NCBI RefSeq assembly: GCF_000312125.1
Contig: NZ_HE978641.1
Span: 367,436 to 431,435 of the forward strand
Origin: Timonella senegalensis JC301
GTDB taxonomy: Bacteria > Actinomycetota > Actinomycetes > Actinomycetales > Cellulomonadaceae
Reading direction: 5' to 3'
Length of the DNA: 64,000 nucleotides
Positions 52,701-60,939 of this stretch are shown in pieces (positions within the stretch are counted from its first letter, which is position 1; each line of letters opens with the position of its first letter). The notes beneath the pieces were generated by a model. It was not told the DNA's origin, made no database searches, and saw only the letters and a program-made list of their open reading frames with translations. Both the position numbers and the translations under genes were made by a program.

Positions 52701-54073
52701 ATTCGGGTTGCAAGGTGGTCGAGACGGAAGAGGTTGGCTAGGGTAGTTGGGTCTTCTTCCGCACGCTCAAGTTCATCGAGGAACCCAAGCTGACGGTTGA
52801 GGAGCACGTGGTCACGTCGTGCCACGTTAACGAACATTTCCGCGATCGAACCACGAAGCGCTGCCTGCTCCTTGGCAACCTCAATCGTGGTGGCGTTCAC
52901 CGCGTTGAAGGATTCCGCGAGCTGGCCGACCTCGTCCCTTGACTTAACCTTGATCTCGGTGAGTTCGAGGTCCGGCCCCTGACCGGGGACAGCCACTTGC
53001 TCAACGAGTCGTGGGAGCTCGGTCTTAACGCGGTCTGCTGCTTCGGCAAGGTGCTTCAGGGGCTGGGTGATCGAACGAGAGATCAGGTATGCAATACCAA
53101 GGGAAGCGGCGAGCGTCAGGACCATGAGTCCGATCGTGATGAACGCGGCGTTTCGCGTGCTGGAAACCCAAGCTTTCGCTGCGCTGTCCATCTCGTCGAT
53201 GATCTTGTCTCGCACAGGAGCGATCTTGGCAACCTCGGTCTCCGCGAGCGTCGTCCATGTTGCTGCGACGTCAGAGGACACTGCACCAGCGTTGGTGGTC
53301 GCGAGGTACTGACGGATCGATGTGTACTTTGCTTCTGGCGTTGCCAGTTCAACGCCCGGAATGTCTAGACGCTTGATCGAAAGACGCGCCGTTTCACGCT
53401 CGGAGTTTGTCAGACGAACCGAGGTAGCAACCTCAGCGAAGACTCGCGCCTGCGGGTCTGCGTCTTCCACTGCGGCGAGAGCCTCGTTAATACGCGGGAT
53501 CTCCTCGGTCACACGGTCGAGGTAGTTGAAGGTGTCCACGTATGACAGCGCAGCGTTACCAAGTCGACGGTCTTCAGCGGTGTTACCAATAGTGGTAGCA
53601 ACGCGGAGCATCATCTGGATCGAGTCGTCATAGCGCTGGGAGATGACGGCGGTGGTGGCGACACCACGCCTAGCCTCATCCTGTGCGGCTTCGAGGTTGT
53701 ATCGAAGGTCTCGGTTCACAGCCTCGAGTGCGGTTCGCACTTCCTCGGGAACCAAGTTGAAGGAGTCAAGTCCTTGGAACTCTTTACCGAGCTCGTTGAG
53801 CGCAGCGTTTCGGTACGTAACAGACTTCTGCCACACTTCCTCGCCACCGAGCGTCCCTGCACGGTAGTCAATTGCTGCCTTTCGCTCATTCTGGATGACG
53901 CCGATGAACTGCTGGCCTTTGAGGATGAGCGCGTTGAGTTGCTGGTACTGCTCTGCTCGACGCCAGTCCTGAATGGACTGAACGGAGAACACGGTTGCCG
54001 CAACCAAAACGACGATGATCGGAACCGCGAGGGTTGCAAGGATCTTGTTCTGCACGCTGAGGCGATTGAGCAT
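49790..54073 (-). CDS. Conservon nitrate-sensor-like histidine kinase (CvnA type) with very long C-terminal tail
   Basis: 1427 residues. TM1 near 10-33, extracytoplasmic NIT-type helical sensor about 45-305, TM2 AAFITIGLMVLTLAASLGIAY about 316-338, HAMP about 340-405, dimerisation helices with VARRDHVLLNRQLGFLDELE near 440, and an ATPase domain about 525-640 (NAT in ELLENATNF, DYGLGMSEEDIAEAN, GLFVVGRLA). The tail of nearly 800 residues is Ala/Pro/Glu/Ser-rich and apparently disordered, broken by a basic segment KKKGLFARLFGKKE about residue 1095. The phospho-acceptor His region is atypical, as usual for CvnA. AAGGATCAAGG precedes ATG 54073. Confidence 0.92.
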   Translation of the reverse strand: MLNRLSVQNKILATLAVPIIVVLVAATVFSVQSIQDWRRAEQYQQLNALILKGQQFIGVIQNERKAAIDYRAGTLGGEEVWQKSVTYRNAALNELGKEFQGLDSFNLVPEEVRTALEAVNRDLRYNLEAAQDEARRGVATTAVISQRYDDSIQMMLRVATTIGNTAEDRRLGNAALSYVDTFNYLDRVTEEIPRINEALAAVEDADPQARVFAEVATSVRLTNSERETARLSIKRLDIPGVELATPEAKYTSIRQYLATTNAGAVSSDVAATWTTLAETEVAKIAPVRDKIIDEMDSAAKAWVSSTRNAAFITIGLMVLTLAASLGIAYLISRSITQPLKHLAEAADRVKTELPRLVEQVAVPGQGPDLELTEIKVKSRDEVGQLAESFNAVNATTIEVAKEQAALRGSIAEMFVNVARRDHVLLNRQLGFLDELERAEEDPTTLANLFRLDHLATRMRRNSESLLVLAGIDSGRRVRDAMAMSDVVRTASSEIELYDRVQLDLQADPRILGHNALNSAHLIAELLENATNFSEPNTPVEVTTAATKSFVTVTIRDYGLGMSEEDIAEANKKVSSRAASDVVGVQRVGLFVVGRLADRLGVHIAFSRPSDGSNGTVVLLTFPRSLFADDTATPLPEPTDPLVNATQDAAQSWSQAEAPLVAEVDLPSMMDGTTSTGMPRRRVTSASELPSAEPFTPQFADGAQPLAGSLPARGQSAGVSPDLSNDSPEMVLPPLETPFLPVMDDASEGWAPETLHVETRAGLPTRRLSESSPAAAALVEEEFSAPAEPEKRSAMFSNFRSFNPADLQADAASPEVASTPTFGGVPALVEDSNEFIPGFVDEQDAAFAPAAVVAEEPVAPVEYQAPVAQATPEASTVHADQAAPNIAQPAQDLPPSYAPFDGHAPESTSPASWSSSESTSADRFGNLPTRASRAREALLASRSAVEAPDYPEPDHVALEAARADSTGFSAGNTSHAFVPQFEEPDEAAMPQAGSPYTPIAPAEQPSFGLGYGSNDETAQFDASDLIIDQEAPVAQSPAPLAETPANPAHPFTPLSASSAPSPREQATGTDARSAIPHVVATPSFNEMMASATPVQQPKKKGLFARLFGKKESGALTPHFTPAAPSSNSPFTPVSGSPFGQPATQEAQRSEFTAALQPESTPFGFGAQPESAAPLSTDRRVNSTSPVGANHSVRGEWAVSQPAELTSALGGFEPRQAPVERLSAIGRGAAQESAPLNSAFQPLSERNTAPQSFTPAPIEEQEPVQSHVANVTADFLPARETAETYSPSTQPSAMGQTTAPASAPAFGVQESHWEPPTNFGDNPAFALQSSIQEQAFAELSELSAYRPNAVTTGGGSNLTRRVRTQMDRPEDDSSAQKISRDAAQLRARLSAFQSATTRGRQDGVASAQSAQGEMGNELPTRVPDSASSR

Positions 54074-54239
54074 CCTTGATCCTTCCAAGTGTGGTGCGTT
54101 CGCCAGTTGGCGAAACTTTTACGCTCTGTGATGATCGACAGATAGCTGCCGATCCTTGAGGGGTGAAAAGCGTTAGGTCAGTCACCAAGACTAGGCTTTA
54201 GTGGGGTGAAAGTTCAATCCGCTGGACGAGGGAGAAGTA

Positions 54240-55265
54240 ATGCGCGCGGTCATTTGTGAGGAAACAGGCGGCACCGGCGAGGGCTCCTACACCCTCAAGA
54301 CTGTCCACTTGGAAACCAAGGAGCCTGCGTTTGAGCAGGTCAGTGTTGATATTTACGCGAGCGGGGTTAATCGTGCGGATGTTCTTCAGGCACGGGGACT
54401 TTACCCCGCACCAAAAGGGGAATCTCCCACCTTAGGGCTCGAGTTCGCTGGAATCGTCTCGGGCCTTGGCCCTGGGACACATCGGTTCAAACCGGGAACA
54501 CGGGTCATGGGGCTGGTGGGATCAGGCGGATACGCGGAGTCGATCACGGTCCACGAGGACTTGCTGGTCGAAATCCCAGAGAACCTAAGCCTCATCGACG
54601 CCGGCGGGATTATGGAGGCCGCCTGCACGGTGTGGTCCAACCTGTATGACTCCGCCCAGCTGAAACCCGGTGAGTCGGTCCTCATCCATGGTGCGTCCGG
54701 TGGCGTCGGTTCGTTCGCCGTTCAACTTGCGTCGGCCCTGGGCATGCGCGTCCTCGCCACGGCGAGAACGCCCGAACGGGTAGCCCGGTGCGTGGAACTC
54801 GGCGCGGAAACCGGGTTTGCCTACCACCGCGATCAAGACGGGCCGCCGTTTACGCAGGACCTGCCCAACCTCATAAAGGAGGCCACGGGCGGCAAGGGCG
54901 TGGACGTCATCCTCGATGTCCTAGGCGCCGAGTACCTCGACGCGAACCTCCGCTCATTGGCTCCCAGCGGACGCCTCGTGGTCATCGGCATGCAGCGCGG
55001 GGCCAGCGCGCCGATCGATCTGGGTCGGCTCCTCTCTCGCCGCTTAACCGTCTCGGGAACTACCCTGCGCTCCCGCCCGCACGCGGAGAAGGCAGCGATC
55101 GTGGACGCAGTACGCACCCACGTCCTGCCCTTGCTCGCGTCGGGCGCCATCAGGCCGCTCACCCACGCGACCTTCCCCCTTGAGCACGCCTCAGAGGCGC
55201 ACGCCCTCCTCAACTCCGGTGAGGTGTTCGGCAAGGTGGTGCTGGAAGTCCGTCAATCGTCGTAA
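54240..55265 (+). CDS. Zinc-type quinone oxidoreductase (NADPH:quinone reductase, PIG3-like)
   Basis: 341 residues, MDR superfamily. N-terminal GroES-like part with NRADVLQARGLYPAPKGESPTLGLEFAG; no structural zinc cysteines; Rossmann part with HGASGGVGSFAVQLA near residue 151 and the PIG3-like RGASAPIDLGRLLSRRLTVSGTTLRSRP. Reduces quinones with NADPH. GGGAGAAG precedes the ATG. Its last codons contain a copy of the dispersed motif. Confidence 0.92.
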   Translation: MRAVICEETGGTGEGSYTLKTVHLETKEPAFEQVSVDIYASGVNRADVLQARGLYPAPKGESPTLGLEFAGIVSGLGPGTHRFKPGTRVMGLVGSGGYAESITVHEDLLVEIPENLSLIDAGGIMEAACTVWSNLYDSAQLKPGESVLIHGASGGVGSFAVQLASALGMRVLATARTPERVARCVELGAETGFAYHRDQDGPPFTQDLPNLIKEATGGKGVDVILDVLGAEYLDANLRSLAPSGRLVVIGMQRGASAPIDLGRLLSRRLTVSGTTLRSRPHAEKAAIVDAVRTHVLPLLASGAIRPLTHATFPLEHASEAHALLNSGEVFGKVVLEVRQSS

Positions 55266-55309
55266 ATAATGCGGCTCTCGCCGCAAAAATGATTCACGAC
55301 GAGAGCCGC
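55255..55309. terminator. Terminator region with motif pair between converging genes
   Basis: Stem GCGGCTCTCG (55271-55280) with CGAGAGCCGC (55300-55309). The flanks carry the dispersed motif on the minus strand (55255-55267, ATTTACGACGATT) and a diverged copy on the plus strand (55292-55304, ATTCACGACGAGA). Serves the quinone reductase and the sugar permease. Confidence 0.8.
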
Positions 55310-55329
55310 ACTTCCAGCGCGCGCTGCGG

Positions 55330-56256
55330 TTAGCCCTTGACGGACCCCGCAAGGAGTCCGCGGACAAAGTAGCGCTGGAGGGCGAGGAACACGATGACCG
55401 GGACGACCATCGAGACGAACGCGCCAGCGGACAGGAGGTACCACGCTTGCCCACGGGTACCAGCTAGCTCCGCAACTCGTACGGTTAGCGGCGCGACATT
55501 CTGGTCGCCACCCGCAAAGGTCAACGCAACAAGAAGGTCGTTCCATACCCAGAGGAACTGGAAGATAGCGAAGGACGCGATCGCCGGCACCAGCAGTGGC
55601 ATGAGCACCTGGAAGAAGATCTTGACGTGCCCTGCACCATCCACACGTGCCGCCTCCACGAGTTCCCGCGGGATTTCCTTCATGAAGTTGTGAAGAAGGA
55701 AGATCGCCAGCGGCAATGCAAAGATCGAGTGAGAGAGCCACACTGTCCAGAATGAACCCGCCAACCCCCACTTCACGTACTGCGTGAGCAGGGGGATGAG
55801 TGTGACCTGGATAGGCACCACTTGGAGCGCGAACACTGCGACGAACAGGATATTGCGGCCCTTGAAGTCGATCCACGCGAATGCGTAGGCGGCGAGAAGC
55901 GCGAGAGTGATCGGGATGATCACCGCTGGCAATGTAATAACGATGGAGTTCACAAAGAATGTGGAGAGCTCAAAACGACTTCCGGTGAGCACCTCAACGT
56001 AGTTATCAATCGTGGTGTTGAAGTTTGTGAACCACGTCCACCAACCTGACTTCTTGATGTCGGCTTCTGGCCGGAATGAGGTGATGAAGAGTCCGAGCGT
56101 GGGGATGGTCCAGAGCACTGCAATGACGATCGCTACGACTGACGCAACTCTTGAGCCAAGGGTTACACGCGCTTTGTCCGCGCGCATGTCCAGCTTTTCA
56201 AAGTTTGAAGGCTCTGGTGTAGCCGGTGATGCGGCTGATTCGGTGATCGTGCTCAT
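55330..56256 (-). CDS. Carbohydrate ABC transporter permease (MalG-like)
   Basis: 308 residues, six helices, CUT1 family. The EAA loop is ELVEAARVDGAGHVKIFFQVLMPLLVPA near residue 198. Pairs with the MalF-like permease upstream (four-base overlap ATGA). No ATPase gene is present in the operon, so a shared MsmK-type ATPase is expected elsewhere. Confidence 0.94.
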   Translation of the reverse strand: MSTITESAASPATPEPSNFEKLDMRADKARVTLGSRVASVVAIVIAVLWTIPTLGLFITSFRPEADIKKSGWWTWFTNFNTTIDNYVEVLTGSRFELSTFFVNSIVITLPAVIIPITLALLAAYAFAWIDFKGRNILFVAVFALQVVPIQVTLIPLLTQYVKWGLAGSFWTVWLSHSIFALPLAIFLLHNFMKEIPRELVEAARVDGAGHVKIFFQVLMPLLVPAIASFAIFQFLWVWNDLLVALTFAGGDQNVAPLTVRVAELAGTRGQAWYLLSAGAFVSMVVPVIVFLALQRYFVRGLLAGSVKG

Positions 56257-57260
56257 CGCATTTCCTCCGATTTCCTCATCTGGAACACGTTGTAAACGAT
56301 CAGTGGCACCACAAAAATAAACAGGATCACCGCTAGTGCGGACCCTAGCCCGTAGTTAGCTTGCTTGAACGATTGGGTGTAGAACTCGTTGGCGATCACG
56401 CCGGTACCGAAGTTTCCACCAGTCATCGTGCGCACGATGTCGAACACCTTGAGCGTGCTCATGGCGATTGTGGTTAGCACGACCACTAAGGCTGGACGAA
56501 CGCTGGGGATCGTAATGGACGTGAAGAGTCGCATTCCTCCGGCTCCATCAAGGCGCGCTGCTTCCATGGTGTCGTCAGGGATGGCCTTGATCGCAGCGGA
56601 GAGGATCGTCATTGCAAAACCAGACTGGATCCAGATCATGACGATCATGAGGAACAGGTTGTTCCATGGTCCGTTGAGGAGGAACTGTTGCGGTTCGAGT
56701 CCGAGCCAAATGAGCACTTGGTTGAGCAAACCGATCTGGGCAGGTTGCCTCTCGGGTGCGAGACCTTCAATCACGGCCTTGTACTCATACATGAACTTCC
56801 AGATGATCGAGGCACCGACCATGGAGATTGCCATTGGCATGAACATCAGTGTCTTGGCGAATTTTTCCACCCGGGTACGGTCAACGAGTACCGCGTATAC
56901 GAGCCCAATTACTGTGGACAGAATTGGTACCAATAGTGTCCAGGCGAGTGTATTGCCAAGCACTTGCTGGAATGAATCCTCAGTAAAAGCGGTGACATAG
57001 TTATCCGCTCCCACAAATGTCTCACCGTTCGCGTCGTAGAACGACGCCTTGACAGTGGTCAGGGCCGGATACACCAAGCCGAAGGCCAACCCGATCAGAG
57101 CTGGTCCCATGAACCCCAGCACGAGCACCCACTTGGGTGGCCGCGAAATCCTATCAACAACAAACAGAATCACGCCCATAACGAGTACAAAGAGCGCGAT
57201 TGCAACGAACATGAGAAGGAACTTCTCACCGGTTGTGTCTGCCTGCTTGAGCCATTCCAT
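56253..57260 (-). CDS. Carbohydrate ABC transporter permease (MalF-like)
   Basis: 335 residues. Begins MEWLKQADTTGEKF; seven or eight helices; EAA loop DTMEAARLDGAGGMRLFTSITIPSVRP near residue 225. GGAGG lies before ATG 57260; the longer frame passes through an Arg-rich non-coding stretch. Second gene of the sugar uptake operon. Confidence 0.94.
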   Translation of the reverse strand: MEWLKQADTTGEKFLLMFVAIALFVLVMGVILFVVDRISRPPKWVLVLGFMGPALIGLAFGLVYPALTTVKASFYDANGETFVGADNYVTAFTEDSFQQVLGNTLAWTLLVPILSTVIGLVYAVLVDRTRVEKFAKTLMFMPMAISMVGASIIWKFMYEYKAVIEGLAPERQPAQIGLLNQVLIWLGLEPQQFLLNGPWNNLFLMIVMIWIQSGFAMTILSAAIKAIPDDTMEAARLDGAGGMRLFTSITIPSVRPALVVVLTTIAMSTLKVFDIVRTMTGGNFGTGVIANEFYTQSFKQANYGLGSALAVILFIFVVPLIVYNVFQMRKSEEMR

Positions 57261-57350
57261 GAGTCCTCCATGGGTCGCAGGGAAATATATGTGCGCCCTT
57301 GCGCGGCGGCGGCGCCTGCGCACATGGGCGGAAGAATGCGTTAATTGCGC

Positions 57351-57385
57351 GGTGAGCAAGCGGGGCAATGCCCCGCTTGCTCACC
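57351..57385 (-). other. 16-bp intercistronic stem-loop between binding protein and permease genes
   Basis: GGTGAGCAAGCGGGGC / GCCCCGCTTGCTCACC, perfect, three-base loop, no T run. Position matches the malE-malF type of stem that stabilises the binding-protein message and limits read-through. Confidence 0.8.
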
Positions 57386-57432
57386 GTTTGCGCCTATTGC
57401 AGTCCGAGTTTCAGTACTGGGCTAGATTCCAG

Positions 57433-58821
57433 TTACTTCCATGATGCTTGGATAGCATCGAGGACCTGAGTGTCGGACTTGTTTTCTGCGATCCATGAAG
57501 TCATCTCGGTCCAGAATGATCCCGCTCCAACATTTCCGGGCATCAGGTCTGAGGCGTCAAAACCAAAGTCCTGAGAAGTGTCGGAAAGGAGGGAGAACGA
57601 GAGCTTGTCAATTGGCGACACCAAGTTCTCTGGGTCAAGTCCAGAGTTCGCAGACACCCAGCCGCCAGCGGGGGTTGCCTTTGCCTTAGCGTTAGCCCAT
57701 TCCGGTGAAGAGAGGTAAGCCTGGAACGCAGCGACTTCAGGACGGTCAGCGAACGCGGCCACAAACTCGCCACCACCGAGGACTGGTCGTGAGTCGGCTG
57801 TCATGCCTGGGAAGTAGAAGGCAAACACGTCGCCTTCCTCAGATACGTCCGTGCCCTCTGGCCAGTTTGCTGCGTAGAAGGACGCTTGACGGTGCATGAA
57901 GCAGTTGCCGTCAAGGATTGGCAGGCCACCGTCTTGGAATTCGGTTGTGGCAATCGACTTAACGTCACCGATGCCACCGTTGACGTACTTATCGTTCTTA
58001 AGGATCGCGCCCACCTTGCCCAGTGCTGCGGCGATCTGTGGGTCGTTGAACTTGACCTCGTTCGTGATCCACTTGTTGTAGACGTCGATGCCTGCCTCGC
58101 GCAGAACTAGGTCCTCAAGCCAGTCGGTTGCTGGCCAACCAGTGGCCTCACCCGAGCCGATGCCTGCGCACCAAGGCTTGATGCCTTCAGCACCATGGTC
58201 TGCAACGATCTTGTCGGAGAGCGCAATCAGTTCGTCATAGGTCTTTGGAATCTCATAACCGTTGTCCGCAAACATTGATGGTGAATACCAGACGAACGAC
58301 TTCACGTTTGCGCCGAGCGGTGCAGCGTAGAACTTTCCGTCAACGGTGCCGTAACCCTTCCAAGACGCTGCGTAGTACTTGTCAACGTTCGCAGATGTCC
58401 CTGCAGAGGCCTCAACGATCGAGTCGGGGAACTGGCCAACAATCGTCTTGAGCAGCCCAGGCTGAGGGATGTACGCAATGTCAGGCGCGTTTCCAGCCTT
58501 CAGGCGAACTTGAAGTTGGGTCTCGAACTCCTTAGAGCCCTCGTACTTGATGCTCGCTCCGGTGCACTCCTCGAATGGCTTGTAGGAGTCAATGTGTGGT
58601 TGGTCCTCGGGTGCCACGATGGAGGTGTAGACCGTGACGGTCTTACCGGAGAGGTCGCCGTAGCTCTCATATGCGGCGCAGTCACCAGAGGCGGTGCCCG
58701 TTCCGGTTCCCGAGCCTTCTGGCTTCTCGGGTGTGTCGCTGCCACAGGCAGCAAGTGATAGCGCGAGCGTCACAGAGGACGCAATCGCAACGACGTGGTG
58801 TCGCTTCATGGTGCTCTTCAT
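57433..58821 (-). CDS. Sugar ABC transporter substrate-binding lipoprotein
   Basis: 462 residues. Signal with lipobox LAAC near residue 26, Gly/Thr linker, then the MalE-like fold: TVTVYTSIVAPEDQPHIDSY, NAPDIAYIPQPGLL, KSFVWYSPSMFADNGYEIPKTYDEL and a LGGGEFVAAFADRPEV region. Resembles alpha-glucoside/AglE-type binding proteins; sugar not certain. GAGGA precedes ATG 58821. Operator for a LacI repressor lies about 65-75 bases upstream. Confidence 0.92.
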   Translation of the reverse strand: MKSTMKRHHVVAIASSVTLALSLAACGSDTPEKPEGSGTGTGTASGDCAAYESYGDLSGKTVTVYTSIVAPEDQPHIDSYKPFEECTGASIKYEGSKEFETQLQVRLKAGNAPDIAYIPQPGLLKTIVGQFPDSIVEASAGTSANVDKYYAASWKGYGTVDGKFYAAPLGANVKSFVWYSPSMFADNGYEIPKTYDELIALSDKIVADHGAEGIKPWCAGIGSGEATGWPATDWLEDLVLREAGIDVYNKWITNEVKFNDPQIAAALGKVGAILKNDKYVNGGIGDVKSIATTEFQDGGLPILDGNCFMHRQASFYAANWPEGTDVSEEGDVFAFYFPGMTADSRPVLGGGEFVAAFADRPEVAAFQAYLSSPEWANAKAKATPAGGWVSANSGLDPENLVSPIDKLSFSLLSDTSQDFGFDASDLMPGNVGAGSFWTEMTSWIAENKSDTQVLDAIQASWK

Positions 58822-58884
58822 TCTCATCCTCACAACTTTGTAGAGGTTGGCGGGCATAGAAACTTCTATGTCCCTCATCACAAA

Positions 58885-58898
58885 TGCAAGCGCTTACA
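58885..58898. promoter_or_regulatory. LacI-family operator
   Basis: TGCAAGCGCTTACA, with the central AAGCGCTT palindrome typical of LacI/CcpA-type sites. It lies between the repressor stop and the binding-protein start. A second possible dyad AACGA-AAT-TCGTT lies near 58977-58989. Confidence 0.8.
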
Positions 58899-59058
58899 TC
58901 AAGCAATTGCAAGTGCGGAAACGCTCCCACACTCACAACTCAGCCTAGCCATGCAGCTCCAACTCGGCTCCTTGAAACGAAATTCGTTACCAAGTCGCAA
59001 GATATTGCGGAAAAGTACCTGGTACTCACCACGCCCTGCAACGCATTACGGTTTGGTA

Positions 59059-60078
59059 TCAGTTATCGGTAGTACCAGCAAACGGTCCAGTACTCGGGCG
59101 CTCTACCAGCGAAATCTTGCCCAGGGTGGTCATCGGAAGTTCTTCACCAGCGAGCGCCCGGAGCAGGAGTTCGGCCGCAGCCTTGCCCTGTTGCTCTGGA
59201 CTCTGCCGAATCGTGGTGAGACCCAAATGCGCTGAAATCTCCTCATCGTCAACACCCACGATCGCAAAGTCCCGACCTACTACGAACCCTCTCTCGCGCG
59301 CAGCGTGCATCGCGCCAAGTGCCACGGTATCGGTAGCCGCGAACAGGGCAGTCAGTTCGGGCGCTTCGTCCAGAAGGGCATGAGCCGCCCTGTGCGCAGC
59401 CTCCCACGTGAAAGACGTAGGAGTCATCCAGTTCGCCGGCGCATGGATCCCACGCTTGCCAAGGGCTTCCCGCCAGCCTTGGAACCTGCCCAGGGAGGGG
59501 CTCAAAGGAAACTGGTCCCAGTCCGCACCGGCTAGGTGCCCGATGTTTCGATGCCCCATATCCCACAGGTGCTCAACTGCCATCCGGCCGATAGCGTGGT
59601 CGTCCACACCAACCGTGGCATGGTCTCGGTGGCCGGGCCCCGCAAACACGATGGGAACACCCAAGGTCTCCAGGTCGCGTACCTCGTGGTCAGTGAGCTG
59701 CATTCCAAGAACAAGCACACCGTCCACACGCCTTCGCAGGGCAGCAGGATCTACCGCCATGCGCGGATGTGTAGGCGTCTCATGGAAGGAAAACAAGAGC
59801 GCGTCGAAACCATCGGCATGAAGGCGCTTCTGCGCTCCCTCTATGACGTTGGCAAAGAACCACCGGTTGACCCACGGAGTCAGCAGGCCGATCGTGCGGG
59901 TCCGGCCAGAGGCGAGCCGAGACGCCGCCGGAGAGGCCACATAGCCCATCTCCTCGGCAATGGCCTGAACCCGGGCCAGAGTCTCAGGTTTTACGCTCGT
60001 GAGTCCACGCAGTGCCCGAGAAGCAGTCGCGGTGGAAACACCAGCGCGACGGGCAACGTCTTCCAGATTCTGCGTCAT
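59059..60078 (-). CDS. LacI-family transcriptional repressor
   Basis: 339 residues. N-terminal HTH NLEDVARRAGVSTATASRALRG, hinge, and a periplasmic-binding-protein-like effector domain (TIGLLTPWVNRWFFANVIEGAQ ... VGVDDHAIGRMAVEHL ... AIVGVDDEEIS). Most likely controls the sugar ABC operon directly downstream, through the operator at 58885. Confidence 0.94.
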   Translation of the reverse strand: MTQNLEDVARRAGVSTATASRALRGLTSVKPETLARVQAIAEEMGYVASPAASRLASGRTRTIGLLTPWVNRWFFANVIEGAQKRLHADGFDALLFSFHETPTHPRMAVDPAALRRRVDGVLVLGMQLTDHEVRDLETLGVPIVFAGPGHRDHATVGVDDHAIGRMAVEHLWDMGHRNIGHLAGADWDQFPLSPSLGRFQGWREALGKRGIHAPANWMTPTSFTWEAAHRAAHALLDEAPELTALFAATDTVALGAMHAARERGFVVGRDFAIVGVDDEEISAHLGLTTIRQSPEQQGKAAAELLLRALAGEELPMTTLGKISLVERPSTGPFAGTTDN

Positions 60079-60135
60079 GGCTTACATCCTTGGGCGAACG
60101 GCAAACACCAGCATGCCGCACCACGACGGAACGCG

Positions 60136-60939
60136 CTATCCGACCAGCAGTCTCTCGAGGACTGGCGCGAGTCCATCGTCGAGAATTGGGAGCGTGATCT
60201 CATCAGCTGCAGCAATGACCTCGGCCGACGCGTGGCCCATGGCCACGCCCCTACCCGCCCAGGCGAGCATTTCGATGTCATTCTCGGCGTCGCCAACGGC
60301 GACGGTGTTCTCGATTCCGACCCCCAGCAGAGCACGCAAGCGCTCCAATCCATAGGCCTTGGTGATGCCGTCGGGAGCCAGGTCCATCCAGTGGGTGCCG
60401 GCGATGGAGTAGTACGTGTCGCGCAAGCCAAGGGACTCAACCCGCTTGCTGAACTGGCGGTCAGCGTGCGAAGCACGCGCCACCACCACGCGGGAGGTTT
60501 CCATCTGGCGGAGTTCCGGCACGGCTGTGATCGTGTGGGCGCCGTGCAGTTTGGACGAGTTAAAGTCCTCGCTGATGTAGTAGCCCACACCGATCTGCTC
60601 GAGCGCGATCATCGCCTCGGGCATGTACTCGTGCAGCGCGGCAACGGCCTGATCAGCCTGGAACATCACGGCGTGCTCAACTTCGTACCCGCCCGGAAGT
60701 TCCGAGTCGATGTGGGCGGTAACGGAGCCGTTCGAGCAGACCGCCCAACCCTTGTCGATGCCTAGTTCCTTCAGGACGGGCAGCGTAGCTACGAGCGGAC
60801 GGCCCGTGGACAGCACAACCTGGTGCCCACGGAGCCGCAACTCGGCAATGGCCGCACGGACCTCTGCCGAGATGAATTCGTCATACGACATGATCGTGCC
60901 GTCAATGTCGAGGCCGATCATGTAGTTGGCGTCAGCCAC
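60136..60939 (-). CDS. HAD-superfamily phosphatase (Cof type)
   Basis: 267 residues. HAD motif I GLDIDGTI near residue 9, motif II LSTGRP, motif III Lys in the DGITKAYGL region and motif [14 protein letters not shown]. Acts on phosphorylated small molecules, possibly sugar phosphates or FMN. GTG 60939 overlaps the serS stop by eight bases (coupled); ATG 60921 is an alternative. Frames extending to 61251 are out-of-frame readings of serS. Confidence 0.92.
   Translation of the reverse strand: MADANYMIGLDIDGTIMSYDEFISAEVRAAIAELRLRGHQVVLSTGRPLVATLPVLKELGIDKGWAVCSNGSVTAHIDSELPGGYEVEHAVMFQADQAVAALHEYMPEAMIALEQIGVGYYISEDFNSSKLHGAHTITAVPELRQMETSRVVVARASHADRQFSKRVESLGLRDTYYSIAGTHWMDLAPDGITKAYGLERLRALLGVGIENTVAVGDAENDIEMLAWAGRGVAMGHASAEVIAAADEITLPILDDGLAPVLERLLVG

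Noticed and set aside
969-55267. Dispersed motif as KOPS (FtsK-orienting) sequence
   Set aside because: About equal numbers on both strands, whereas KOPS must be strongly strand-biased.
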